From Candidatus Omnitrophota bacterium (GTDB lineage Bacteria > Omnitrophota > Gorgyraeia > Aquiviventales > Aquiviventaceae), in the NCBI GenBank assembly GCA_020057015.1, contig JAGVGS010000174.1:1-19535 (forward strand): a DNA stretch of 19,535 nt, written 5' to 3'. This document shows positions 1 through 7,708 of the stretch, in pieces. Position 1 is the stretch's first letter. Every line of letters starts with the position of its first letter. Position numbers and translations under genes: made by a program. The notes below the pieces were generated by a model, which saw only the letters and a program-made list of their open reading frames with translations, made no database searches and was not told the origin of the DNA.

Positions 1-767
1 ACGGTGACGCTCAGCACATCGCCGCTGCGCGCCTGCACCTGCACTTCGCGCGCCAAGCTTCCGTTGCCGCTCTGGCCTTGGCTGAGCAGGTACACAATGG
101 CCGAGGCGGTGATCCCGGTGCCGCAGGCCAGCGTCTCGGCCTCTACGCCGCGCTCATAGGTGCGCACGAACAACCGGTGGGCATGCCGCGGATCCGGCTG
201 GATAAAGTTGACGTTGGTGCCCTGCGGCGCAAAAGCCTCATGCCGGCGCAGAGAGCGCCCTAAGGCCGCCACATCTACCTCCTCAATCGCGGGCACCGGG
301 ACCACAAAATGCGGCACGCCGGTGTTCACAAAGCCACCCTGGATGGTCTGGCCCTGGACCGCCACGGCCATGTGCAGCTGCAGCCCCTTGGGCTGGGTGA
401 GCTGAATCGTCACGACGTCCTGTTGGACCTGCGCTTTGAGCACCCCGGCGCGAGTTTCCAGTCGCCAGGCCGCGCGCAGGCTGGGGCGCTCCTCGGCCAA
501 GTACCGCACGACGCAGCGCGCCCCATTCCCGCACATCTGGGCCTCAGACCCATCGGCATTGAAAATCCGCATGCGCGCCTGCGCCGTCGATGAGGCTTCC
601 AGCACGAGCAGCCCATCGGCGCCGATGCCCCGGTGCCGGTCGCATAGCGCCCGCGCCATGGCCGGCCACTGGCGGCTATGGCGCTTCAGGCCCCGGTGCG
701 CGAGGGTGTCCAGCACCACGAAGTCGTTCCCGGTGCCGACCATTTTCGTAAAGCGCAAATGCGTCAT
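1..767 (-). CDS. dapF: Diaminopimelate epimerase, 3' end cut by window edge
   Basis: Interconverts LL- and meso-diaminopimelate without a cofactor, supplying LysA and peptidoglycan synthesis in the cytoplasm. The 255 complete codons show the N-terminal MVGTGNDFVVLD motif (residues 9-20). The first catalytic cysteine is in ADGSEAQMCGNGARC (Cys79) and the second in RGVEAETLACGTG (Cys215). Both halves of the symmetric epimerase fold are present. Family members are about 270-280 residues, so only the last strand or so is missing beyond base 1. The ATG at 767-765 overlaps the lysA stop as ATGA, so translation is probably coupled to lysA. It is the last visible gene of the arginine/lysine operon; dapA or dapB might follow outside the window, but this cannot be seen. 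Identification is secure. Confidence 0.97.
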   Translation of the reverse strand, partial: MTHLRFTKMVGTGNDFVVLDTLAHRGLKRHSRQWPAMARALCDRHRGIGADGLLVLEASSTAQARMRIFNADGSEAQMCGNGARCVVRYLAEERPSLRAAWRLETRAGVLKAQVQQDVVTIQLTQPKGLQLHMAVAVQGQTIQGGFVNTGVPHFVVPVPAIEEVDVAALGRSLRRHEAFAPQGTNVNFIQPDPRHAHRLFVRTYERGVEAETLACGTGITASAIVYLLSQGQSGNGSLAREVQVQARSGDVLSVT

Positions 768-2041
768 CGGATGAGCTGATGCGGCACCACATCGTGCCGC
801 ACCAGATCTGCCACGGTTTCGCGCCGGCGGATGATCGCCCAGCGGGTACCCCGCACCAACACCTCGGCCGGCCGCAGGCGCCCGTTGTAGTTGGAGGCCA
901 TGGTCGAGCCATAGGCCCCGGCCCCTAATACCGCCAGTTGTTGACCTGACCCGAGGCGCCCAAGCGCTCTGTCGCGCGCCAACACATCGGCGCTCTCGCA
1001 AATCGGACCCACCACATCGTAGCGTCCCTGCCCGTTGCGCGCCGCGGTGACTCGGCCGGTGGGGATCACTTCATGATACGCGCCGTAGAGTGCCGGGCGC
1101 AGCAAATCGTTCATGCCGGCATCGACCACCGCAAACTGCTTGCCATACGCCTGCTTGATGTAGAGCACCTCGGTCACCAGCACCCCGGCATTGCCCACGA
1201 TAAAACGCCCCGGCTCCAGGATCAGGCGCACCTGCAGCTGGTGCAGCAGCGGCAAGACGGCCTTGGCAAACTGCTGCGGCGTCTGCGGCTGCTCATCTTT
1301 ATAAATGATCCCCAGGCCGCCGCCGAGGTTGAGGTACTCGAGCGGCGCGCCGAAGGCTCGGCCCTGGCGGATCACCTCCCCGCCGCGCTGAATGGCTTGC
1401 ACAAAGGGCTTCGCCTGCGTGATCTGCGAGCCGATGTGCAGGTGGATGCCCGCGATCCGCACCCCCGGCAGCTGCGCATGGCGGCGCAACATCTTGACCG
1501 CAGTCTTGGGATCGATGCCGAATTTGCTCTCCTTCTTGCCCGTGGCGATGTAGTGATGCGTGTGCGCTTCCACGTCCGGATTGATCCGCAGCGCCACGCG
1601 GGCCAGCGTCTTGCGCCGGCGCGCCAGGCGGTTGATCGCTTCCAACTCAGGCTCGGATTCGACGTTGAAGCAAAAAATCCCCGCGGCGAGCGAGGCGTCG
1701 ATTTCCTCATCGCTCTTGCCCACGCTGGCAAAGACAATGCGCGAGGGCGGGCAGCCGGCCTGCAGCGCCTTATAGAGCTCGCCGCCGGAGACGATATCCA
1801 GCCCAGCACCCTGCTGCACCAGCAGCCGCAAGATGGCCAGGTTGCCGTTGGCCTTGACCGAGAAGCAGATGAGCGGCCGCAGGATCGCAAAGGCCTGCTG
1901 CAGCTTCTGGAGATGCTCCACCAGCGTCCGGTGGCTGTAGATATAGACCGGGGTGCCGACCGCCGCCGTAATGCGGGCAATCGGCACCTGTTCGCAGTAG
2001 AGTGCCCCGTTGACGCGATGAAAATCGTGCGGGTAGCGCAT
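764..2041 (-). CDS. lysA: Diaminopimelate decarboxylase
   Basis: PLP enzyme that decarboxylates meso-diaminopimelate to L-lysine, the last step of the DAP pathway. The 425-residue protein has the fold type III (alanine racemase-like) barrel, with the PLP lysine in FSVKAN (Lys63), HIGSQ (202-206), the phosphate-binding NLGGGLGI (238-245) and EPGR (276-279). The C-terminal beta domain carries GPICESADVL (Cys348) and GAGAYG (373-378), which complete the active site across a dimer. Length is normal. The ATG at 2041 lies 10 bases after the argH stop. A purine-rich AAGGA sits 16 bases upstream, rather far for a Shine-Dalgarno site, so initiation may depend on ribosomes finishing argH. The gene ends in an ATGA overlap with dapF. 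No alternative substrate, such as ornithine, is suggested by the motifs or context. Confidence 0.97.
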   Translation of the reverse strand: MRYPHDFHRVNGALYCEQVPIARITAAVGTPVYIYSHRTLVEHLQKLQQAFAILRPLICFSVKANGNLAILRLLVQQGAGLDIVSGGELYKALQAGCPPSRIVFASVGKSDEEIDASLAAGIFCFNVESEPELEAINRLARRRKTLARVALRINPDVEAHTHHYIATGKKESKFGIDPKTAVKMLRRHAQLPGVRIAGIHLHIGSQITQAKPFVQAIQRGGEVIRQGRAFGAPLEYLNLGGGLGIIYKDEQPQTPQQFAKAVLPLLHQLQVRLILEPGRFIVGNAGVLVTEVLYIKQAYGKQFAVVDAGMNDLLRPALYGAYHEVIPTGRVTAARNGQGRYDVVGPICESADVLARDRALGRLGSGQQLAVLGAGAYGSTMASNYNGRLRPAEVLVRGTRWAIIRRRETVADLVRHDVVPHQLIR

Positions 2042-2051
2042 CGTCGAGGGT

Positions 2052-3437
2052 CTAGCGTCCTTTCAATTGCCGCTGCCACCGGCGCAGCGCCTGGGCCACC
2101 ATCCGCGGGTGCGTGCTGCCCAGGCTGCGCTTGCGCTGCACCGAGCGGCGCGGGTCAAACAACTGCAACGCGGCGGCCGTGAATTGCGGCGCGTAGCGCT
2201 GCAGCGCCGCCACCGACCAGCGCGAGAGCGGCTTACCGGCTTGTTCGGCATCCGCCACCAGGCGGCCGACAATCACATGCGCATCGGCAAATGCCACGCC
2301 GCGCAGCACCAGCCATTCGGCCACATCGGTCGCACAGAGCCCCTCGGTCAGGCTCGCATCGGCCCGCTCGCGCCGGATGCTGCTGTGCTCCAAGAGCCGC
2401 GCCAGCACGGCCAGCGCTTGCTGGCTCTGCTCCACGGTCTCAAAAAACAGGCACTTATCCCACTGCAAATCTCGATTATACGACAGCGGCAAACCCTTCA
2501 TCATGGTCAAAAAGGCCATCAGCTGCCCGTAGACTAAGCCGGTCTGGCCGCGGATCAGCTCGAGCACGTCCGGGTTCTTCTTCTGCGGCATGAGGCTCGA
2601 GCCCGTGGCAAACGCGTCATCAAGCACCAGCCAGCCGAACTCCGTGCTGTTCCAGAGAATCAGATCCTCTGCCAGGCGCGAGAGATGCATCGCCAGCGTG
2701 GCCAGCACGCCCAACAGCTCCAGCGCGAAGTCCCGATCGGAGACCGCATCGAGGCTGTTGGCCGACACCCGGGGAAAGCCCAGCAACCGGGCCACCAGCC
2801 GGCGATCAATCGGCAGCGACGTGCCGGCCAAGGCGCCGGCCCCCAGCGGCAGCACGTCGATGCGCTGGCGCGCATCTTGTAGCCGCTGCGCATCGCGCTG
2901 CAGCATCTCGACATAGGCCAGCAAATGGTGCGCCAGCAGCACCGGCTGGGCTTGCTGCAAATGCGTGTAGCCTGGAATCACCACGTCTTGGTAGCGCCGG
3001 CCCAGGGCCACCAAGGCCTGCTGCGCGTCTTGAATGCTCGTGACAATGGCCGTCACCGCGTCGCGGCAGTACAGGCGCGTATCCAGGCTCACCTGGTCAT
3101 TGCGGCTGCGCGCGGTGTGCAGCTTGCGCGCCACCCGGCCCAGCGAGGCTTCCAGCATCTGCTGCAGCTGGGTATGCACGTCCTCGGCATGACGGTCAGG
3201 CACAAAGCGCCCCTCATCGATGAGCCGCAACAGCCGCTTGAGCCCCTGCACGAGGCGCCGCGCGTCGGATGGCGTAATGATGCGGCAGCGGCCCAGCATC
3301 GTGGCATGCGCAATGGAGCCCATCACGTCATACCGGGCCAGCCGGCTGTCCACCGCAATACTGGAGGTGTACCGCTCCACCAGCGGATCCGTGGCCTGCT
3401 TGAAGCGCCCGCCCCAGAGTTTCTCGCCCCGGCTCAT
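2052..3437 (-). CDS. argH: Argininosuccinate lyase
   Basis: Cleaves argininosuccinate to arginine and fumarate, the last step of arginine synthesis. The 461-residue protein belongs to the fumarase/aspartase superfamily of homotetramers. Visible motifs are the family N-terminus (MSRGEKLWGGRF), HTARSRNDQ (107-115), GYTHLQQAQP with His159, and the signature loop GSSLMPQKKNPD (279-290), which carries the catalytic serine. The frame stays open to 3584, but the start chosen is the ATG at 3437. It matches the family N-terminus exactly and forms an ATGA overlap with the argG stop. Upstream codons merely run through argG. Length is typical (about 460). Translation is probably coupled to argG, giving a co-produced ArgG/ArgH pair. 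Confidence 0.97.
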   Translation of the reverse strand: MSRGEKLWGGRFKQATDPLVERYTSSIAVDSRLARYDVMGSIAHATMLGRCRIITPSDARRLVQGLKRLLRLIDEGRFVPDRHAEDVHTQLQQMLEASLGRVARKLHTARSRNDQVSLDTRLYCRDAVTAIVTSIQDAQQALVALGRRYQDVVIPGYTHLQQAQPVLLAHHLLAYVEMLQRDAQRLQDARQRIDVLPLGAGALAGTSLPIDRRLVARLLGFPRVSANSLDAVSDRDFALELLGVLATLAMHLSRLAEDLILWNSTEFGWLVLDDAFATGSSLMPQKKNPDVLELIRGQTGLVYGQLMAFLTMMKGLPLSYNRDLQWDKCLFFETVEQSQQALAVLARLLEHSSIRRERADASLTEGLCATDVAEWLVLRGVAFADAHVIVGRLVADAEQAGKPLSRWSVAALQRYAPQFTAAALQLFDPRRSVQRKRSLGSTHPRMVAQALRRWQRQLKGR

Positions 3438-4621
3438 GTGCCTTTCTTTGCCCCCTCGTAAGCCAGCCCGAAGAGCTTGATAAACCCTTCGGCCGAGCGC
3501 TGATCGAATTGGTCCTTGGCCGAATAGGTGGCCAGCCGCTCGCGATAAAGGCTGTGCGGCGACTGGCGGCCCACGACCTGGCACGTGCCTTTATAAAGCT
3601 TCAGGCGCACGCGGCCGCTCACGCGCCGCTGCGTCTGCCGGATAAAGGCATCCAGTGCGGCTTTCAGCGGCGTGAACCATAGCCCCTCGTAGATCAATTC
3701 CGCGTATTTCGCAGCCACCCCGCGCTTGTAGGCGAGCACCTGCCGATCCAACACCGCGCGCTCCAGGTCTTGATGCGCTTCGAACAGGATCGTGCCCCCC
3801 GGAGCTTCGTACACTTCGCGGGATTTGATGCCCACGACGCGGCTCTCCAGGATGTCGGCTCGGCCGATGGCATGCTGAGCACCCAAGGCGTTGAGGCGCT
3901 GAACCAGCGCGACCGCACCCAGGGCCTTGCCGTTGACCGAAACCGGCACCCCGCGGGAAAAGCCGATCACCACATACGCCGGTTTGGCCAAGGCGTGCTG
4001 CGGCGAGCGGATGGAGCGAAACGTGTCTGCCGGCGGCTCAATCCACGGGTTCTCAAGTACCCCGGATTCGATGCTGGTGCCCCAGAGGTTTTGGTCGATG
4101 CTGTACGAGCTGCGCTTGGAGACATCGATGGGAATCCGGTGGCGCCGCGCGTAGTCGATCTCCTGCTCCCGCGAGCGAAACTCCCAGATCCGGACCGGTG
4201 CGATGATCTTAAGCCCCGGATCCAAAATACGCGCCGTCACCTCGAAGCGCACCTGGTCATTGCCCTTGCCGGTGCAGCCATGCGCCACGGCCGAGGCCTT
4301 TTCTGCATGCGCCATGTCGACCATGTGCCGGGCAATCAGCGGACGCGACAAGGCGGTGGCCAGCAGATACTTGCCCTCATAGACCGCATCGGCCGCCAGC
4401 GCAGGCCACACGTAGTCCCGCAGGAACTCCTCGCGCAAATCTTTCACGATCACCTTGGCGGCTCCGGCCACCTTGGCCCGCCGCACCGCTGCGGCCGAAG
4501 GGTCGCCCTGGCCCACATTGGCCATGAACGCGATCACCTCGTAGCCGCGGTCCGCCAGCCACTTCACGCACACCGAGGTGTCCAGCCCCCCGGAGTATGC
4601 CAACACGACTTTCTTGTTCAT
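3434..4621 (-). CDS. argG: Argininosuccinate synthase
   Basis: Joins citrulline and aspartate using ATP (to AMP and PPi), giving argininosuccinate. The 395-residue protein starts with the N-type ATP-pyrophosphatase P-loop AYSGGLDTS (8-16). It also has the family motif HGCTGKGNDQVRFE (from residue 114), which contacts substrate, and SIDQNLWG further on. Length is standard for the bacterial 400-residue class. The ATG at 4621 is one base past the argF stop, and the 3' end overlaps argH by four bases. It sits in pathway order between ArgF, which supplies citrulline, and ArgH, which consumes the product. Nothing unusual is seen in the sequence. Confidence 0.98.
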   Translation of the reverse strand: MNKKVVLAYSGGLDTSVCVKWLADRGYEVIAFMANVGQGDPSAAAVRRAKVAGAAKVIVKDLREEFLRDYVWPALAADAVYEGKYLLATALSRPLIARHMVDMAHAEKASAVAHGCTGKGNDQVRFEVTARILDPGLKIIAPVRIWEFRSREQEIDYARRHRIPIDVSKRSSYSIDQNLWGTSIESGVLENPWIEPPADTFRSIRSPQHALAKPAYVVIGFSRGVPVSVNGKALGAVALVQRLNALGAQHAIGRADILESRVVGIKSREVYEAPGGTILFEAHQDLERAVLDRQVLAYKRGVAAKYAELIYEGLWFTPLKAALDAFIRQTQRRVSGRVRLKLYKGTCQVVGRQSPHSLYRERLATYSAKDQFDQRSAEGFIKLFGLAYEGAKKGT

Positions 4622-4622
4622 C

Positions 4623-5528
4623 CTAACGGCTCCGCGTCTTTGTTCGCGTCATCAAAAACAACAAGAGGGCCTTTTGCGCATGCAAACGGTTCTCTGCCTG
4701 GTCCACGATCAGCGAGCGGGGGCTTTCCATCACCTCGTCTGTGATCTCTTCGGCCCGGTGCGCCGGCAAGCAGTGCATCACGCGCGCCCCCGCTGCGGCC
4801 CCCTTGAGCAGCGCCTCATTGACCTGATAGGGCTGAAACACCTTCAGCCGCTGCTCGCGCTCCTGCTCTTGGCCCATGCTCACCCACACATCGGTGTAGA
4901 TGACTTGCGCGCCCTTGACCGCCTGCCGCGGGTCCTCGTGCCAGTCCCCCAAGGTGCCTGGCTGCGGCTTATAGTCTGCCGGGGTGGCCACGCTCAACGT
5001 GACCCCCAGCATGGCGCAGCCCTCGGCCAGCGAGTGCAGCACGTTATTGCCATCGCCGATGTACGCGACCTTCAACCCCTGCAGGCGCCCGAAGTGCTCC
5101 TGCAGCGTGAACAGATCAGCCAGCGCCTGGCAAGGGTGCGCACCATCGGAGAGCCCGTTGATCACCGGGCATGAAGCATAGCGCGCGAAGGCTTCCGCAT
5201 CGCTGTGCGCAAAGGTGCGCGCGACAATGGCATCGACATAGCGCGACAGCACCCGGGCCACATCCTTGATCGGCTCGCGCTCGCCGAGGCGGATGTCATC
5301 CTGCCCCAGATACACGACGCTGCCCCCCAGCTGCAGCACCGCGACTTCAAACGCCACGCGAGTGCGCATCGAGGGCTTCTGAAAAACCAGTGCGACGGTC
5401 TGGCCTGCCAACGCAGCGTGATGACGCCGGCGGCTGCGCTTGCACTCCGCGGTCTTCGCGAGCAGCGCCATGAGCTCCGGCGCGCTCACATCGGCCAGCG
5501 TTAAAAAGTGCCGTATCTTACTGGGCAT
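4623..5528 (-). CDS. argF: Ornithine carbamoyltransferase, anabolic
   Basis: Transfers carbamoyl from carbamoyl phosphate to ornithine, giving citrulline. The 301-residue protein has the carbamoyl-phosphate loop SMRTR (53-57, variant of STRTR), HPCQ (131-134), the ornithine loop DVWVSMG (213-219) and HCLPAHR (252-258) with the catalytic cysteine. These last two motifs favour true OTCase over N-acetylornithine or succinylornithine carbamoyltransferases. That agrees with ArgJ in the same operon, which makes free ornithine. The start at 5528 overlaps the argD end by 11 bases (5518-5528). No carbamoyl-phosphate synthase gene is visible in this window. The very basic tail (TRTKTRSR) is a little unusual. 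Confidence 0.97.
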   Translation of the reverse strand: MPSKIRHFLTLADVSAPELMALLAKTAECKRSRRRHHAALAGQTVALVFQKPSMRTRVAFEVAVLQLGGSVVYLGQDDIRLGEREPIKDVARVLSRYVDAIVARTFAHSDAEAFARYASCPVINGLSDGAHPCQALADLFTLQEHFGRLQGLKVAYIGDGNNVLHSLAEGCAMLGVTLSVATPADYKPQPGTLGDWHEDPRQAVKGAQVIYTDVWVSMGQEQEREQRLKVFQPYQVNEALLKGAAAGARVMHCLPAHRAEEITDEVMESPRSLIVDQAENRLHAQKALLLFLMTRTKTRSR

Positions 5529-6717
5529 TGGTCAGGACCTCTTCCAAGATGTTCAGCGCGCGGCCAAGCTGGGCTTGCGTGATCGTCATCGCCGGCAGCA
5601 AGCGCAGCACGCGCTCCTGCGTGCAGTTGATCAACAACCGCTTCGCCCGGCAGCGCTCCACCAGGGGCCGACCGTCAATCGCTAGTTCAATTCCGATCAT
5701 GAACCCCTGCCCCCGTATCGCTTTGATCAGCGGCAGTTTCGCTTGCAGCGCGATCAAGCGCGCCAGGAGGCTGGGGGCTAACTGCTGCACGCGCTCTACC
5801 AGATGCTCTTTCACGATCGCTTCGCACACCGCGAGAATGCAGGCACATGCCAGCGGATTGCCGCCATACGTCGCGCCATGCGTGCCGGGGCTTAAGACCT
5901 CGGCCACGGCGCTGCGCGCGATGAGTGCTCCCACCGGAAACCCGCCGCCCAGCGTCTTAGCCAGCAGCACCGCATCGGGCTTGAGGTCAGCGTGCTGGTA
6001 AGCACACCATGTGCCGGTCCGGCCCATGCCGGTTTGGATTTCATCCACCACCAGCAACAGCTGGCGCTCATCGCACAGCTGCCGCAGGCCTTGCAGAAAC
6101 GCCGGGGTCGCCACATGCACGCCGCCTTCTCCCTGGATCGGCTCCACCAAGATCGCGCAGGTGTGGGCCGTGAGCGCCTGGCGCACCGAGGCGAGGTCAT
6201 TGTACGTTGCGCGCACAAAGCCCGGCAGTAGCGGCTCAAAGCCCTGCTGGTGCTTCGCCTGGCCCGTGGCGCTGAGCGCACCCATCGTCCGCCCATGAAA
6301 GGACTGCTCGAAGCTGATAATCTCGAAGCGCCCGCCGTGCGCATGGCCCCAGCGCCGCGCCAGCTTAATCGCAGCCTCCACGGCCTCGGCCCCGCTGTTC
6401 GTGAAAAAGACTTTGCCCTCCTGCAGCGTCAGCTCGATCAGCTTTTTGGCCGCCTGCGCTTGCAGCGGGTGATAATAATTATTGGCCACGTGCGCGATGC
6501 GCAAGCTCTGTCCTCGCAGGGCGCGCATCACCCAGGGATGATTGTACCCCAGCCCGCTGACCCCCCAGCCGGGGAACAAATCGAGATACTCATGCCCCTC
6601 GACATCCCAGACCCGAGTGCCCTTGCCCTTGGTGAGCACGAGCGGCTGGCGCACATACGTGTTCATCACGTAGCGCTGGTACTGGTCCACCACCCGTTGT
6701 GTGGCCGCCTGGGTCAT
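5518..6717 (-). CDS. argD: Acetylornithine aminotransferase
   Basis: PLP class III aminotransferase converting N-acetylglutamate semialdehyde to N-acetylornithine with glutamate as donor. The 399-residue protein shows FTNSGAEAVEAAIKLAR (105-121), SFHGRT (139-144), VDEIQTGMGRTG (224-235) and the PLP lysine in LLAKTLGGGFP (Lys254). Length is typical. The ATG at 6717 forms an ATGA overlap with argB, and the 3' end overlaps argF. In E. coli this enzyme also performs the succinyl-DAP aminotransferase step. With lysA and dapF downstream, such a double role is possible here but is inference. Subfamily neighbours (ornithine or 4-aminobutyrate aminotransferases) are less likely because of the operon position. 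Confidence 0.96.
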   Translation of the reverse strand: MTQAATQRVVDQYQRYVMNTYVRQPLVLTKGKGTRVWDVEGHEYLDLFPGWGVSGLGYNHPWVMRALRGQSLRIAHVANNYYHPLQAQAAKKLIELTLQEGKVFFTNSGAEAVEAAIKLARRWGHAHGGRFEIISFEQSFHGRTMGALSATGQAKHQQGFEPLLPGFVRATYNDLASVRQALTAHTCAILVEPIQGEGGVHVATPAFLQGLRQLCDERQLLLVVDEIQTGMGRTGTWCAYQHADLKPDAVLLAKTLGGGFPVGALIARSAVAEVLSPGTHGATYGGNPLACACILAVCEAIVKEHLVERVQQLAPSLLARLIALQAKLPLIKAIRGQGFMIGIELAIDGRPLVERCRAKRLLINCTQERVLRLLPAMTITQAQLGRALNILEEVLTNAQ

Positions 6718-7565
6718 CGTGTAATCTCCGTCCCGATCCCTTCTTTGGTGAAGATCTCCAACAGCATGGCGTGCGGCAAGGCCGCGTCAATGATGTGCGT
6801 CTTCTTCACCCCCCGCTTGAGGGCCGTGACGCACGCGCCCACCTTGGGGATCATGCCCTCCTGAATCACGCCGCGCTGCAGCAGGGTTTTGGTCTGCTTG
6901 ACCGACAGCGTCGACATCAGCGAATCCGGGTCGCGGGCCTGCTGCAGAATGCCCCGGACATTGGTCAGCAGTACCAGCTTCTCCGCCCGCAGGGCAGCGG
7001 CCACCTCGCAGGCCACCTCATCCGCGTTGATGTTGTAGAGCTGGCCCTGCCCGACCCCCACCGGGGCGATGACCGGAATCCCATGCCGGGTGAACACCCG
7101 ACGAATCAGGCCTGTCTGGACCCAGGCAACCGATCCGACGAAGCCCAGCTGGGCGGCCTGCGCGTGCGGCTCGGCCGCAATCACTTTCTGTTTGGACGTC
7201 AACCCCACTGCATGGCCTCCTAGGGTCTCGACCTGGGACACGAGCCGCCGGTTGACCTCGCCCAGCGCCTTGTCCACGAGCTGGATCGTGTGCGCGTCCG
7301 TCACCCGCAGCCCGTTGAGGAATTCGGCCTGCCGGCCGCCCTCGGCCAGCAATCGGGTGATGGCCGGCCCGCCGCCATGCACCAGCACCGAGCGGATGCC
7401 GACTTCGCTCAGGAAGATCAGATCTTGCAGGATGCCGCGCATCGCCGCGGGATTGTCGATCGCGCTGCCGCCGTACTTGGCCACGATGATCTTGCCCCGG
7501 AAGGCCCGGATGTACGGGATCGCCTCGATCAGGATATCGGCCTTGCGAATCGACTCTTGCATCAT
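6714..7565 (-). CDS. argB: Acetylglutamate kinase, likely arginine-inhibited type
   Basis: Phosphorylates N-acetylglutamate with ATP, the usual control point of the acetyl-recycling pathway. The 283-residue amino-acid-kinase fold protein has AKYGGSA (29-35), VHGGGP (62-67), NGLRVTD (84-90), YNINADE (177-183) and GMIPKV (237-242). An N-terminal segment of about 25 residues (KADILIEAIPYIRAF) precedes the first strand, and the C-terminus carries LLEIFTKEGIGTEI. Both are features of hexameric arginine-sensitive kinases and are absent from the shorter insensitive E. coli type. Start choice: ATG 7565 forms an ATGA with the upstream 48-codon ORF; the next ATG, 7562, is equally possible. The frame is open to 7715, but that extension has no family match. 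Only a weak GGTGG lies before the start. Confidence 0.96.
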   Translation of the reverse strand: MMQESIRKADILIEAIPYIRAFRGKIIVAKYGGSAIDNPAAMRGILQDLIFLSEVGIRSVLVHGGGPAITRLLAEGGRQAEFLNGLRVTDAHTIQLVDKALGEVNRRLVSQVETLGGHAVGLTSKQKVIAAEPHAQAAQLGFVGSVAWVQTGLIRRVFTRHGIPVIAPVGVGQGQLYNINADEVACEVAAALRAEKLVLLTNVRGILQQARDPDSLMSTLSVKQTKTLLQRGVIQEGMIPKVGACVTALKRGVKKTHIIDAALPHAMLLEIFTKEGIGTEITR

Positions 7566-7708
7566 GCCACCAGCATCCGATGCTCTGCGGGTGACGCGAG
7601 CGGGGCGCCCCATGGCGCCCGCAGCCAACGACGCCGATAGTGCGGCGGGGCGAGGACGACATGGGGTGCGAGCGGCAGGACCCGCGGAGCATCTGCTGTC
7701 GGCCTCAT
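7562..7708 (-). CDS. Putative 48-residue protein between argJ and argB
   Basis: Unrecognised small ORF that fills the 139-base gap between argJ and argB. Its ATG (7708-7706) overlaps the argJ stop as ATGA, and its TGA (7564-7562) overlaps the argB ATG as ATGA. This is the same coupling used by several real genes in this operon. The product is basic and rich in Pro, Arg, Ala and His (RPTADAPRV..., YRRRWLRAPWGAP), with no cysteine, signal peptide or clear membrane helix. Codon third positions are mostly G/C, like the neighbours, which is weak evidence in GC-rich DNA. A long imperfect inverted repeat lies inside its two ends. It may be a real small protein, a translated leader that carries ribosomes to argB, or chance reading through an inserted repeat. 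No function is claimed. Confidence 0.4.
   Translation of the reverse strand: MRPTADAPRVLPLAPHVVLAPPHYRRRWLRAPWGAPLASPAEHRMLVA
7571..7698. repeat. Imperfect inverted repeat in the argJ-argB junction
   Basis: The left arm is cagca, then a 3-base bulge (tcc), then gatgctctgcgggt (7571-7592). The right arm is acccgcggagcatc followed by tgctg (7680-7698). Pairing is 5 + 14 positions with one mismatch (base 7586 with 7686). On the minus-strand mRNA the stem would lie just after the start of the 48-codon ORF and just before the argB start. A second stem with one bulged base is nested inside: gcggggcgcc / ggcgcccgc with loop ccat (about 7600-7622). It may be a translational control structure or the ends of a small mobile repeat. 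It is not terminator-like, having no T-run. Confidence 0.55.

Noticed and set aside
1073..2182. 369-codon open frame on the plus strand opposite lysA and the argH end
   Set aside because: Arg/Ala/His/Gln-rich composition with no family motif. It lies wholly antisense to clearly identified genes and is a by-product of GC-rich codons.
3438..3584. 49-codon N-terminal extension of argH
   Set aside because: It lies inside argG, and the family N-terminus and ATGA overlap fix the start at 3437.
3571..3590. Short palindrome ggcacgtgcc within argG as another REP-like copy
   Set aside because: It lacks the CTG centre of the other words and lies in well-conserved coding sequence; chance is sufficient.
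3770..4744. 324-codon plus-strand frame opposite argG and the argF end
   Set aside because: Antisense shadow with no motif; it crosses a gene boundary on the coding strand.
4623..5528. N-acetylornithine carbamoyltransferase instead of OTCase
   Set aside because: DVWVSMG and HCLPAHR are ornithine-type motifs, and ArgJ in the operon makes deacetylated ornithine.
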